From NCBI GenBank assembly GCA_963975935.1, contig CAXBIQ010000001.1:310001-374000 (forward strand): a DNA stretch of 64,000 nucleotides, given 5' to 3'. A program made the translations under genes and the position numbers. Positions 46,737-55,892 of this stretch are shown here, one piece after another (position 1 is the first letter of the stretch; every line of letters begins with the position of its first letter). The notes under the pieces were generated by a model. The model had not been told where the DNA came from, ran no database searches, and was given only the letters and a program-made list of their open reading frames with translations. This DNA is from Planktosalinus sp963975935. GTDB taxonomy: Bacteria; Bacteroidota; Bacteroidia; Flavobacteriales; Flavobacteriaceae.

Positions 46737-47795
46737 ATGAAAGAAACCAAAGAAATATTTATTAGTCACTCAGGAAAAGACAAAAAAATAGTTGATGATT
46801 TTATTGATTTGCTATTGATAGGTGCATTAGGTATACAAATTGATAAAATATTTTGTACCAGTACAGATGGAATGAAAATAAAATCTGGTGCTGACTGGCG
46901 TGACTCAATAATGGGTGCATTGCAACAGGCAAAGGTTAATTTTCTAATTATCTCGCCCAACTACAAGGAAAGTGAAGTTTGTATGAACGAGATGGGTGCT
47001 GGTTGGGTAACTTCTGCCGAAGTAATTCCTTTGATTATCGAGCCAATAAATTACAAAACTGTTGGTGTTATTCAAGAGCCTATTCAAATTGAAAAGCTAC
47101 TCGATGAAAAAAGCCTTGATAGAATCAAGGATATTTTACAAGAACAACTTGAAATACCGAATAGCTTGATAAAGAGCGACCGTTGGACAGCCAAAAAGAA
47201 AGAATTCGTTTTAAAGACCAAGAAATACTTGAAAGAGAATCCTTTTAGAGAACCGTTGGACAGAGAGGAATTTAATTCATTAATTAAGGAAAAAGAGGAG
47301 CTGGAAACAACTCTCACAAAGCTCATCGAAGAAAAGTCAGAGTTGGAGGACTTAGTGGAAGATTTAAAAAAAGCCAAAGACAAAAATGAGGTGTTGGAAA
47401 TAGTAAAGAAACATTCTGATACAACTGAATTTGAAGAATTTCAAGAGTTATGTCAAAATGTTGAATATCATTTAGATGATTTCCAACCTATTATTCGAGG
47501 AATAATCTTCAAGGCTTTCTCTGGTAAAGAAATAACTATTAATTGGGAACCTTATCGTGAGGATATTGATTTTGCAAATGCTAATGATTATATAGATGGT
47601 TATATGGATGCCGATTTTGAAAGTACTCAAGAAATGCAGAAAGTGTCAAAGGCACTATATCAATTAGAGCATTTTATAAATTCTGAATTAGCAGATGACT
47701 TTTATGAACTATATAAAGAAAATTACAAGTCAAAACTTTCACTTTCTAATATGGGATTTTGGGAAGAAGTAATTGATGTAAAGATACTTATATAG
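46737..47795 (+). CDS. TIR-domain protein with coiled coil and unknown C-terminal domain
   Basis: 352 residues from the ATG at 46737. Residues 5-135 are a TIR domain: EIFISHSGKDKKIVDDF, then TDGMKIKSGADW (BB-loop region), then LIISPNYKESEVCMNEMGAG, where Glu85 occupies the catalytic position of NAD-cleaving TIRs. A coiled coil covers about 177-225 and an acidic unknown domain ends the protein. Bacterial TIR effectors in Thoeris, CBASS and related systems deplete NAD or make signal nucleotides. It closes the HipBA operon. The 47796-47880 gap before the convergent tra block has no gene. Confidence 0.88.
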   Translation: MKETKEIFISHSGKDKKIVDDFIDLLLIGALGIQIDKIFCTSTDGMKIKSGADWRDSIMGALQQAKVNFLIISPNYKESEVCMNEMGAGWVTSAEVIPLIIEPINYKTVGVIQEPIQIEKLLDEKSLDRIKDILQEQLEIPNSLIKSDRWTAKKKEFVLKTKKYLKENPFREPLDREEFNSLIKEKEELETTLTKLIEEKSELEDLVEDLKKAKDKNEVLEIVKKHSDTTEFEEFQELCQNVEYHLDDFQPIIRGIIFKAFSGKEITINWEPYREDIDFANANDYIDGYMDADFESTQEMQKVSKALYQLEHFINSELADDFYELYKENYKSKLSLSNMGFWEEVIDVKILI

Positions 47796-47880
47796 TAAAA
47801 ATGTATAAACATTATGTATAACTTTATGGTGCGGGTTTTATGATTATTGAATCACTAAGACTGATACTCCATACAGGTGC

Positions 47881-48246
47881 TTAAAAAGGCCCGTTATCCC
47901 TCGGGCCATTATGAGTAACCTTCCAATGCCCATCTTCTTGAACCAACTTAAATACACCAGGTTTAGGGTCGTAAGCCGTGGAATATTTTACCCAAGCAAA
48001 ATCGCCATCCATAGCCTCATCAATAATCTTGAAATCGGATTCTGAATTTTTATCTTCAGCAAAGATTTCCTGAATACTGGAAAGATTGGCATAACCTTCT
48101 GCAGTAGTATGATTTTTTAGCGTTGCCTTATCACCGTGATAAAAGCTTTCGGCGACAACCTTGGCGGTATCAGAAGGGGACATAATTTTGTTCCCGGAAC
48201 AGGAAATAAAAAACAATAGTAATGAGCAAACGACAATTTTTTTCAT
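47881..48246 (-). CDS. DUF4878-like lipoprotein at the end of the tra operon
   Basis: 121 residues with lipobox FISC (Cys16). The mature part fits the small NTF2-like DUF4878 fold: SDTAKVVAESFYHGD, a central helix and the final VQEDGHWKVTHN strand. It is 7 bp downstream of traN. It may be a periplasmic pore component or an exclusion lipoprotein; the role is not known. Confidence 0.75.
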   Translation of the reverse strand: MKKIVVCSLLLFFISCSGNKIMSPSDTAKVVAESFYHGDKATLKNHTTAEGYANLSSIQEIFAEDKNSESDFKIIDEAMDGDFAWVKYSTAYDPKPGVFKLVQEDGHWKVTHNGPRDNGPF

Positions 48247-48253
48247 AATAGTA

Positions 48254-49090
48254 TTAATTTGGGTTATTGATATATCTATGCGATAGTTTCATTTCTATGT
48301 TCCGTTCGCCATCCTTTTCATTCAATTCCAAAATTGCCCTACGGTCATCGGATAATGAAAATTTGGGCAACACATAAACAAAGCGAGCCGTTTCATTTTC
48401 CTTAATCTTGGACGGCAGATTATGTTTATATATAGGTTCTTTATAGAGTCGTTGCAACGATTTCCTTTTCCCTTTTTGCCGAGTTTCAATCGAAAGGTTC
48501 AAGAAATTCAAATCGTAATCCAACGTAGAATTATTTTCAATCTCGATAACAAAATAGAGCTCATCTTTATCAAAAACAATATTCTCTACATTCAAGATAA
48601 TACCTTCGTTTCGTTTCTTGATTCGCCCTATGCGCTGTTTTCTTTCAAGAAGATACGAGCAGAATTTTTGGTAATAATAGGTGCTGTTATCTACAAGTTC
48701 CACAGAAGATTTACCAAGAACCGAATCCTTTGCAATCGGCCTTTCATTGCCGATACTATTGGATAGCGGAATGAAATAATTGAGCTTAGAAAGCTGAGAT
48801 TTATATCTTACAATATACGAAAAAATTGAGCCATTTCTGTTGATTACCAATAGATTGCTTTCCTTTCCTGGCTTTGCTTGGAGCAAGCCGAAATACTGTT
48901 CTTTTTCTCTATTGTAGGTAAATACAAAGTTATCTGAACCAGTTATGCCTTGACGTATAGGTTCCGGAAAAAATAACGCTACGTTTTTGGTGTCGTTTGC
49001 GTAAATAGTGTCGAGTAAATGAGTGGTTTGTGCGTTTACTTTTGCGAAAGCGGAAATAAACACAAGGACTATTATAATTGAATTTTTCAT
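48254..49090 (-). CDS. traN: Conjugative transposon protein TraN (DUF4138)
   Basis: 278 residues with a signal peptide ending VNAQ. The mature protein is beta-rich with the DTIYANDTKNVALFFPEPI start typical of TraN, the VirB9/CagX-like outer-membrane complex component of Bacteroidota conjugation systems. It forms the periplasmic ring with TraM. Downstream of traM in the same operon. Confidence 0.88.
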   Translation of the reverse strand: MKNSIIIVLVFISAFAKVNAQTTHLLDTIYANDTKNVALFFPEPIRQGITGSDNFVFTYNREKEQYFGLLQAKPGKESNLLVINRNGSIFSYIVRYKSQLSKLNYFIPLSNSIGNERPIAKDSVLGKSSVELVDNSTYYYQKFCSYLLERKQRIGRIKKRNEGIILNVENIVFDKDELYFVIEIENNSTLDYDLNFLNLSIETRQKGKRKSLQRLYKEPIYKHNLPSKIKENETARFVYVLPKFSLSDDRRAILELNEKDGERNIEMKLSHRYINNPN

Positions 49091-49121
49091 AAGAGTGGAA
49101 TTTTAAATGCCCATTATGGGC

Positions 49122-50051
49122 TCATAATTTAGGCTTTAGAATTAATCTATAATTGTTTAATACGGTTACTTTTACATTGCGGTTGCTACGCCGAAGCACC
49201 TTTGTAACGCCACCTACTTGCGGAACAGTAGGTATGTTGATGTCGCCAATAATATCGTCCAAAACTTCTGTGGTGGCTTCTGCCCGAAAATTGTTCTCTA
49301 CGTAGATGCCCTCACTTCCGTCCTGTAAATCGAAAGCTTTGAGTTTGGTAGGATGATGCTTGATATTTTCAATTTCAATCAAGGCACGATTGGGCTGAAA
49401 GCTGATAAACCCAAAAACGAGCGTGTTCTTAGGCATTTGCTTTCCATTTATCAGAGCGTTTTTGGTAAGGCGCATTCGTAAACGCGTGTTTGCTTTTACT
49501 ACCTGGTCACCATCTACAACAACATAAATAGTTGCATCTGTATTGCCTATAATCGAAATTTCATTAGGTTTAGGCGAAGCGGCAAAGAACAGCTGGTGCT
49601 CAAGTCCCAATTCTTTGGCTTCGATTTTTTGTTCTCTTTTAATTTCAGTTGAGTCAATTTGTTCAATACTTTTTTGGACGGTTTTCTTTCGTCCAATATT
49701 CTGATATTCTTTTTCTGAATATTGAATCCTTCCTGCACTATAAATACTATCCACAATCCGTTCTTTTTCTCGTTCTGGTAAATCTGGGTCATAAAAACCC
49801 AGAGAGTCTATCAATTTTTCATCATAGATGCTGGGTGCATTGTTTTCACGTACTTTTTTCAAGTCGTTAATCGCATCCAATTTGGAATCATATTCTTTTT
49901 GGTCTTCTGCTAAATCTGGCACTAAGGTCTGCTTAAGGTTTTCGGTTTCACTTTCATCATCGCCCATTACCATTACAGAATAAGAAATCAGAAATATGAA
50001 AATTACGGCCAATACCGCTGCAAATACTATTTTATTCTTTTCTACTTTCAT
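49122..50051 (-). CDS. traM: Conjugative transposon protein TraM (VirB10-like)
   Basis: 309 residues, one N-terminal membrane helix (8-28), an acidic helical linker to about residue 160 and a C-terminal beta domain (ATIYVVVDGDQVVKANTRLRMRL, split) matching TraM/VirB10. The linker is shorter than usual for Bacteroides TraM. Start overlaps the stop of traK. It spans from inner membrane to the outer-membrane ring. Confidence 0.88.
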   Translation of the reverse strand: MKVEKNKIVFAAVLAVIFIFLISYSVMVMGDDESETENLKQTLVPDLAEDQKEYDSKLDAINDLKKVRENNAPSIYDEKLIDSLGFYDPDLPEREKERIVDSIYSAGRIQYSEKEYQNIGRKKTVQKSIEQIDSTEIKREQKIEAKELGLEHQLFFAASPKPNEISIIGNTDATIYVVVDGDQVVKANTRLRMRLTKNALINGKQMPKNTLVFGFISFQPNRALIEIENIKHHPTKLKAFDLQDGSEGIYVENNFRAEATTEVLDDIIGDINIPTVPQVGGVTKVLRRSNRNVKVTVLNNYRLILKPKL

Positions 50052-50661
50052 CGTATAGTTTTTTTAAGGTGTTTTCGAAGTAATTTGTAATCAATAATCC
50101 GTGCGGATTGTTGGGGAAGTTTCTGTCTACGTGAATTAAGTTTCCAGTAGAAACAAGTTCATAGGTGTCTATGATTGAACCTCGATTGATTTCGAATATG
50201 GTAACCGTTCTAAAGACATATGTTCCGTTTTGTTCCTCGATTTGGGAATCAATACTCAATACCTTTTGAACCAATGAATACTGAAGCAGTCTGTTGTATA
50301 CGCCATCTGCTTTTTTCTGGCGATAAAGATTATCCACAGAACTATTACCCAACCACAACGCCTTTTCCAAGTTGCGTTCGTAATTGCTGGCATCGATATT
50401 ATAGAAGTACTTGTGAAACAGGTCTAAATGAGCCAAAGCTTCAACCCTAAAGTTTTCTTTTTGAGTTACAATTTTCAAGGGAATTATACTACCATCGGTA
50501 TTTATGGCAAAGGCACTATTAAGAGCTTCTTTATTCGTCTTAAATGCTATCCATAGTGAAAAAGTGCTTGATAGCATTGCAAAAATGACAACTGCCAACA
50601 CGATAAATCTGTTCAATTTTAAGACTGCATAGATATTTTTGTAAGATGTTTTCATTTTCAT
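50032..50661 (-). CDS. traK: Conjugative transposon protein TraK (VirB8-like)
   Basis: I start at the ATG at 50661 (MKMKTSYKNIYAV); the open frame further upstream is the antisense of traJ. 209 residues with one membrane helix (about 20-42) and a periplasmic NTF2-like domain: FRVEALAHLDLFHKYFYNID and the final ITNYFENTLKKL. This is TraK, an assembly factor of the transfer pore. Overlaps traM by 20 bp. Confidence 0.9.
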   Translation of the reverse strand: MKMKTSYKNIYAVLKLNRFIVLAVVIFAMLSSTFSLWIAFKTNKEALNSAFAINTDGSIIPLKIVTQKENFRVEALAHLDLFHKYFYNIDASNYERNLEKALWLGNSSVDNLYRQKKADGVYNRLLQYSLVQKVLSIDSQIEEQNGTYVFRTVTIFEINRGSIIDTYELVSTGNLIHVDRNFPNNPHGLLITNYFENTLKKLYDESRKE

Positions 50662-50666
50662 TGGAA

Positions 50667-51509
50667 TTAACTGGTAAACAATCTGAGGGTAAATGATGTG
50701 GCGCGATTGTATAATTTGAATTTTAGAAAAACAATGAAACCAACTGACCCAAGCTGAACTACAGGTGCAAAAAAGCCCTGACCCACATCCGTTCCAAAAA
50801 GGTTCACCCAAAAATTAGTATTGATTTCGGTGTAGAGTGCGTTGACAAAAACATTAACCAGAAAGAACGCGGGTACGAGCATATATACCGCAGCATACAA
50901 CTTGAAGAATGTATAGGCTAACGAACGAAATTTTTCAAATACGGCCAGACTGATGACCAAAGGAAAAAAAGCCTGCATTATGCCTAAAAGGAAGAAGCGT
51001 TCTGCGAGAAATAGTGGATAAATAAATAAATCTAAAATCCACAGTATAATGCCAATGATAAAAGCAAGTATTTTGAATCCATAAAGCGGTGTGACCAAGG
51101 CTTCATATAATAATGTCATTGCATTTTTTGCAGCATCTATTAAGTTGACATCTTCTTCTATAGGGATATCCTGCATTTGCAAGGGCAGTAATGCAGGTGC
51201 TGTACCACGATATTGTGATTCTATGGAAACTAAAATGCTATCAAAAAACCCAAGTACTTGTGTTGAAAAAATAACCAGAAGAACAATAGCAAAATTCCTT
51301 GCCAGTTCCCCTGGACTCAATCCCCAAGTGTAACCGTCCTTATCTGCAATACCTTCATTATATTTTTTAAGGATGTTGACCAAAAAGAACAATACGGCAA
51401 GCGTTTTCATCCCGGCAATGGTGTATTGCGAGAAACTGCTGTTCTGTATCGTTTGGAACACCGTATCAATATATTCCAGTCCTATCCCTAAAATAATAGT
51501 TGCGGTCAT
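50667..51509 (-). CDS. traJ: Conjugative transposon protein TraJ (VirB6-like)
   Basis: 280 residues with six or so membrane helices and the SPGELARN and AERFFLLGIMQAFFPL motifs characteristic of TraJ. It is the polytopic inner-membrane channel part, smaller than TraJ of CTnDOT. Start is 3 bp after the traI stop. Confidence 0.87.
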   Translation of the reverse strand: MTATIILGIGLEYIDTVFQTIQNSSFSQYTIAGMKTLAVLFFLVNILKKYNEGIADKDGYTWGLSPGELARNFAIVLLVIFSTQVLGFFDSILVSIESQYRGTAPALLPLQMQDIPIEEDVNLIDAAKNAMTLLYEALVTPLYGFKILAFIIGIILWILDLFIYPLFLAERFFLLGIMQAFFPLVISLAVFEKFRSLAYTFFKLYAAVYMLVPAFFLVNVFVNALYTEINTNFWVNLFGTDVGQGFFAPVVQLGSVGFIVFLKFKLYNRATSFTLRLFTS

Positions 51510-51511
51510 TT

Positions 51512-52099
51512 TTAGTAATTGGTTTCGCGATTATTGATTTTATCCTGCATTTTTCTAAAGGAAATAATGTCACGATAGCGTTTGGTTTTGGTAGTGATGT
51601 TAGCAACCATTTCTTTTGATTCTTCTTCCTTCTTTTTCAGAACCTCTGCACGTTCTGCATCGCTCATTTTTAGGTAATCGCTGGATAGTACTTCATCTAT
51701 AAAATCCATCATATCCAAAGAGTTTTGAACTATAGCATCAAATGATTCTACTATTCGTGTAATCTCTTCAGGTTTGATGTATGGCGAGTTAAGGATGTCT
51801 TGTAAGTCACCCTGCATCACTTGTATGAGGCGCTGGTTATTTTGCCCAATTTCCTGTACAGCTCTAAGCTGTCTAACCACATTGGATACTTTCTCGATGC
51901 TTTCTTTTGCATCCTTCAGAAACTGTACAGATTTGATAAGTTGGGATGTCTGCTTTGCAGATTCTACAAGAGACTTAACCAAACTTATAAAGTTAGTGTT
52001 GTCATAAACTGGCATTCCCTGGGCGGAAGCATTGCGAGGTGCTAAAAATGCTATTGAAAGCATTAGCCCGAACAAGATTGTTTTGAGTTTTGTCTTCAT
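51512..52099 (-). CDS. traI: Conjugative transposon protein TraI (DUF4141-like)
   Basis: 195 residues with signal peptide (to about NASAQ, residue 27). The rest is a helical, coiled-coil-forming chain (SLVKSLVESAKQTSQLIKS and later), similar to VirB5/TrbJ-type and DUF4141 proteins in this place of the operon. Likely a minor pilus or pore component in the periplasm. Confidence 0.8.
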   Translation of the reverse strand: MKTKLKTILFGLMLSIAFLAPRNASAQGMPVYDNTNFISLVKSLVESAKQTSQLIKSVQFLKDAKESIEKVSNVVRQLRAVQEIGQNNQRLIQVMQGDLQDILNSPYIKPEEITRIVESFDAIVQNSLDMMDFIDEVLSSDYLKMSDAERAEVLKKKEEESKEMVANITTKTKRYRDIISFRKMQDKINNRETNY

Positions 52100-52103
52100 A
52101 ATA

Positions 52104-54506
52104 TTATGTTTTAGATGTGAATTGAATTATTGCTTTTTGCATATCCTGATGCTCATTGTAGAGCTTCATAATTTCTTCGTTTTCTTGTCCATCGGTCAGG
52201 TAAGCGGCATAAATTTCCTTCGGAACTTCAAGCCGGAAAATGTTACTTTCCCTGCCAATTTTGATGAACATCTCGGTGTACTTGCGTGGATCGGAAAGAT
52301 TGTTCTTGATGGATTTTAATTGGTTCAGGTCGTGGCTTGATAGATTGAGCCTTTTGACCAATTCATCATATCCTTTTTCGTTGTTCAGGCTATAAATGAC
52401 TTGCGTGTTTTCCAGAATACTCGCTGAAGTTGAGTTGTTTGGAAGCTGATTTATCGACTGAAGAATGATGCCGATAGCACCGTTTTGTTTTCGGATAGCT
52501 TGGTAGTAGAACTCGACGCTTTCCAATACATTTTCGAACTTCAGTTGCTTTGCAAACTCATCAAAAAGGATTATCCCTTTTTCGGCTCGGTTTTTCCAAA
52601 TGGTTCGTTGGATAGCTGACTTAATGAGCTTCAACATCACGGACAGGATTTCCTTATTGTCCTTAACTTCATCAAGTTCAAAAACAATCAATCGTTTGTC
52701 TTCGATTTTATAGGTCTGGTCTTCGCTTACTTCAAATAGAAAGCTATATAGACCATCGCCGACATATTCAGACATTACGTGCAGGAAGCTGGTAACATTG
52801 AAGTAGTCGGGATGGATTTTTAAGGTGTCCAGAAGGTCTTTCTGATACCTTTCTATAAAGCTGTAAAAACCATCCAACGAATGATTTTCTGAAGTGCTAT
52901 CGTAATAATGGCGCAGAATCTTTTTGACCGATACGGATTGTGCTTTCGTAACTTTTAAATCTGAAGCAAACAGTTCAAACAGGAAAACCGATAAGTCTTC
53001 CAAACGTTCCGGTGTCAGGTCATTTGTGTCACTTATGTAAAAAGGATTGATACCTAAGTTTTTTCCGCTTTCATAGCGAAGCACCGTATATTTTTCAGGA
53101 TAGAGTTTGGCAAACTTGGTGTATGAGCCACCCAAATCTATGATAACCAACCGAACGCCACTTTCAAAATACTGGCGCAAAATGTTATTAGCCAAAAAGG
53201 ATTTTCCTTCGCCAGTAGGCGCGAAAATGGCAAAGTTCCGAGCCTTGATGCGTTTTTTCTTTTCATCCCAAACATCCTTCAGAACAGGAATGTTATGTTC
53301 ACGGTCATTAAAGATGATTCCGGTGTTATCACTTTTGTAATTGGTGTTATTGATGAACAGGCAGAGCGCGTGTTTTAAATCGGTTACGTATAAGTCATTA
53401 TTTGAGAAATTGGATGAAAAACAGCAATAACTATTTAGAATATAGTTTTTACGTTCTTCGCCTCGTGGGTAATACGGGATGATATCTAGTTCCTTAAATT
53501 CAGTTTTGATTTTTGAAGTTATTTTGTCGAGCTCTTTGGCTTCCTTTGCCCAATACACTATGTTCAAATGACCACGAATGATTCGGGCATTGTCATCAGC
53601 ATTGATTTGGTCAAGGATGTGCTGGATTTTACCAAGTACGACTTTATTTTGTGAACCGAAATTGGAACTCTTATTGAGTTCCTCAATCTTCTTATCGAGC
53701 AGCTTGCGCCACTTTTGTTTGTCATCCAAATACAAAATCTGGTTGACAATGTGGTTTTCATTAAGCGTAAGCCCTAAGCCATCAATAAACCCTTGATGAA
53801 ACACAAAATCGTCAGAAGTGAATTTCTCATTGGTTTTGCTACTCTGTACACTTTCGCCAAAGCACAGTTCGCTGTTGATGGCCAGGGCATCAAAATGGTT
53901 TTCGCCAATATTGACGCTTTTTTTATCTAAGATGATATCGGTATCAAATCCCTCATTGAAACCATTGAAATAACCGTTGGTTAGTTTCTGAATTTCCTCG
54001 ACATTGAGTGGTAGAAATTCCATTTTTCGGCTATTATTGATAAAAGAAACGGAATCGCTTACCGAGTTGGCAAAGCTTTTTACGTTATCGTCCAGTTCCT
54101 GAACGATTCCCTTTGAAACCTTTAGGAAAGGGTTAACGTATTTGGAATTGTTGAGTGCCTTGTTTTTAGTCAGAATAAAGAACAGATAACATTTATGTTC
54201 AATATGTCCACGACCTTTAAAATGCTCGTGTGTAGCTTTTTCTAAAAAGGTTGAATTCGGAAGTTGTTCTGAGGTATATGATTTCTTCAAATAAATATCC
54301 TGTTTATGAACAACCGTACCAACTGGCAAAGATTTTAAGGCCTGAAACCAGGCACCGTGCATATCCTCAAAGTCTTTTTCCGATAAGGAATAGATTTCAG
54401 GTAGGTTACCTTCATAACACACTATCACATTACCATTATTGGCAAAAACGATATTGTCTTGAATTTCCACGATGGGTTGATATGCAGAAAGGTTCATCTT
54501 ATTCAT
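52104..54506 (-). CDS. traG: Conjugative transposon ATPase TraG (VirB4-like)
   Basis: 800 residues. Walker A APTGEGKS lies at about 427-434 and Walker B GIILFDEFAKQL around 640-650, with the later IILQSINQLPNNS arginine-finger side motif, all typical of TraG/VirB4. The N-terminal half carries the family domain beginning YQPIVEIQDNIVF. It powers pilus assembly and substrate transfer at the inner membrane. Its start overlaps the traF stop by 8 bp. Confidence 0.95.
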   Translation of the reverse strand: MNKMNLSAYQPIVEIQDNIVFANNGNVIVCYEGNLPEIYSLSEKDFEDMHGAWFQALKSLPVGTVVHKQDIYLKKSYTSEQLPNSTFLEKATHEHFKGRGHIEHKCYLFFILTKNKALNNSKYVNPFLKVSKGIVQELDDNVKSFANSVSDSVSFINNSRKMEFLPLNVEEIQKLTNGYFNGFNEGFDTDIILDKKSVNIGENHFDALAINSELCFGESVQSSKTNEKFTSDDFVFHQGFIDGLGLTLNENHIVNQILYLDDKQKWRKLLDKKIEELNKSSNFGSQNKVVLGKIQHILDQINADDNARIIRGHLNIVYWAKEAKELDKITSKIKTEFKELDIIPYYPRGEERKNYILNSYCCFSSNFSNNDLYVTDLKHALCLFINNTNYKSDNTGIIFNDREHNIPVLKDVWDEKKKRIKARNFAIFAPTGEGKSFLANNILRQYFESGVRLVIIDLGGSYTKFAKLYPEKYTVLRYESGKNLGINPFYISDTNDLTPERLEDLSVFLFELFASDLKVTKAQSVSVKKILRHYYDSTSENHSLDGFYSFIERYQKDLLDTLKIHPDYFNVTSFLHVMSEYVGDGLYSFLFEVSEDQTYKIEDKRLIVFELDEVKDNKEILSVMLKLIKSAIQRTIWKNRAEKGIILFDEFAKQLKFENVLESVEFYYQAIRKQNGAIGIILQSINQLPNNSTSASILENTQVIYSLNNEKGYDELVKRLNLSSHDLNQLKSIKNNLSDPRKYTEMFIKIGRESNIFRLEVPKEIYAAYLTDGQENEEIMKLYNEHQDMQKAIIQFTSKT

Positions 54507-54777
54507 AATCGAAGCCAGAATTTCTTTTGTTACTAATGATTTGTGGGAAGGCGTTAGCCATTTGGAATAACTGCGGATTGTGGGCTATCCTTGTCAGCGC
54601 CACATATAGGGAAGCATTGAATACCAACGCACCTATGATTATCCCAAAGCTGAAAGAGAAGATGATGATTAATAGCGAAGCCAAAATGGAAACCATCATT
54701 AGGGCAAACAGGGAAATGGGCAGCCCAAAAATGACTGCCCGTTTTCTAATGTTTCTATAGACCTCGAACTTCTTCAT
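54499..54777 (-). CDS. traF: Conjugative transposon protein TraF (DUF4133, VirB3-like)
   Basis: 92 residues with two membrane helices (about 17-35 and 38-62) and the YRNIRKRAVIFGLP start of DUF4133. It corresponds to VirB3, which joins the VirB4-type ATPase to the membrane. It is placed directly before traG. Confidence 0.9.
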   Translation of the reverse strand: MKKFEVYRNIRKRAVIFGLPISLFALMMVSILASLLIIIFSFSFGIIIGALVFNASLYVALTRIAHNPQLFQMANAFPQIISNKRNSGFDYE

Positions 54778-54779
54778 TG

Positions 54780-55067
54780 TTATACAACAATTCCTATGAG
54801 ATAAGTAAATATGCCTACGACTGCTCCCGCTATGAGTACAAATACAAGTACGCGTGTGATACCTTTTTTCAGGTCTGCATTTTCACCAAAGAAGTGTCCT
54901 GCATTAAAAAGGAAGCCAACCAAGAAGATGACACCTAATAAAATTGGAAATATGGTTCTGATGGTATCGCCCACATCGTTAACTGAATCTTCAATGCCAC
55001 CAATTTGAGCAAAAAGCGAAGTGGATAAGAGCGAAAGAATGGATGCTAAATAGTGTGATTTTTTCAT
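54780..55067 (-). CDS. traE: Conjugative transposon protein TraE (DUF4134, pilin-like VirB2)
   Basis: 95 residues: signal peptide, then two hydrophobic helices with GGIEDSVNDVGDTIRTIFP between them, the DUF4134 pattern. It is the pilin-like subunit and first gene of this tra block. The 55068-55256 gap contains AT-rich divergent promoter DNA with TATATTTG at 55117-55124. Confidence 0.9.
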   Translation of the reverse strand: MKKSHYLASILSLLSTSLFAQIGGIEDSVNDVGDTIRTIFPILLGVIFLVGFLFNAGHFFGENADLKKGITRVLVFVLIAGAVVGIFTYLIGIVV

Positions 55068-55256
55068 ATCGGAACGGATTAAAGTTTTGGTTCATTTTCG
55101 TTATTGGAAATTTACATATATTTGAATATAAATAACTGAAAATCAAATATTTGTGAATAAAATATTATTTGATATTGTTTGAATTCCGTTGTTGTTATTT
55201 GGCATCAAATCCTATGGATTTTTGAAGGGAACTTGTTGATAACCCGAAAATTGAAA

Positions 55257-55892
55257 ATGAAAAATCTGCTCAAAAACGTCAGTTTTGTGATTTTACTCTT
55301 GAAAATGTGTTTCATTTTTGGACAAGAATCGACTGCTCAAAAACGAATAATAATTGACGTTGGACACGGCGGAAAAGATGCAGGTGCAATTGGCATAAAT
55401 GGCATCAAAGAAAAAGATGTGGTTTTGTCTATCGCAAATGAGATTTTAAGGTTAAATAACGACTTGGAAAAACCGCTCGATATTTATTTGACCAGATATA
55501 AGGACACTTTGATTTCATTATCAGATAGAACCAAGCTGGCCAAGGCTCTAAAAGCTGATTTGCTTGTTTCGTTGCATTGCAATCATTCTAATAATCCAGA
55601 TGCGAGAGGGATGGAAGTTTACGTGGCTAATACTATGTCCATATATTCAAATGATGCTACTTGGTTTGCTTTTCAATTGCAAGATGAATTAAACAGGAAG
55701 CTGGGATTTGAAAGCAGAGGTGTGAAGTTTGCGAATTTTCAGGTGTTGCGGGAAACCGCCAATTCTTGTTCTTCGATATTGGTAGAACTTGGATTTCTGT
55801 CAAATAGGGATGAATCAGATTATTTAGCCAATTCAAAACAGAACAAAATGTTGGCATTTCTCATTATTAATTCATTAAAAAAAAGAAGATGA
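55257..55892 (+). CDS. N-acetylmuramoyl-L-alanine amidase (amidase_3)
   Basis: 211 residues from the ATG at 55257. A signal peptide (about 1-27) is followed by an amidase_3 domain: DVGHGGKDAGAIG (first zinc His), GIKEKDVVLSIA with Glu ligand, LLVSLHCNHSNN (second His) and ILVELGFLSNRDESDYL with catalytic Glu. It cleaves peptide stems from glycan strands, likely opening the wall locally for the transfer apparatus. Divergent from traE. Confidence 0.92.
   Translation: MKNLLKNVSFVILLLKMCFIFGQESTAQKRIIIDVGHGGKDAGAIGINGIKEKDVVLSIANEILRLNNDLEKPLDIYLTRYKDTLISLSDRTKLAKALKADLLVSLHCNHSNNPDARGMEVYVANTMSIYSNDATWFAFQLQDELNRKLGFESRGVKFANFQVLRETANSCSSILVELGFLSNRDESDYLANSKQNKMLAFLIINSLKKRR

Noticed and set aside
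50662..50811. Longer traK starting at 50811
   Set aside because: The extra N-terminus is antisense to traJ and Cys/Trp-rich in a way unlike TraK; the ATG at 50661 gives the normal start.
53107..53340. 77-codon + strand frame
   Set aside because: Antisense shadow inside the traG ATPase gene over its Walker A region.
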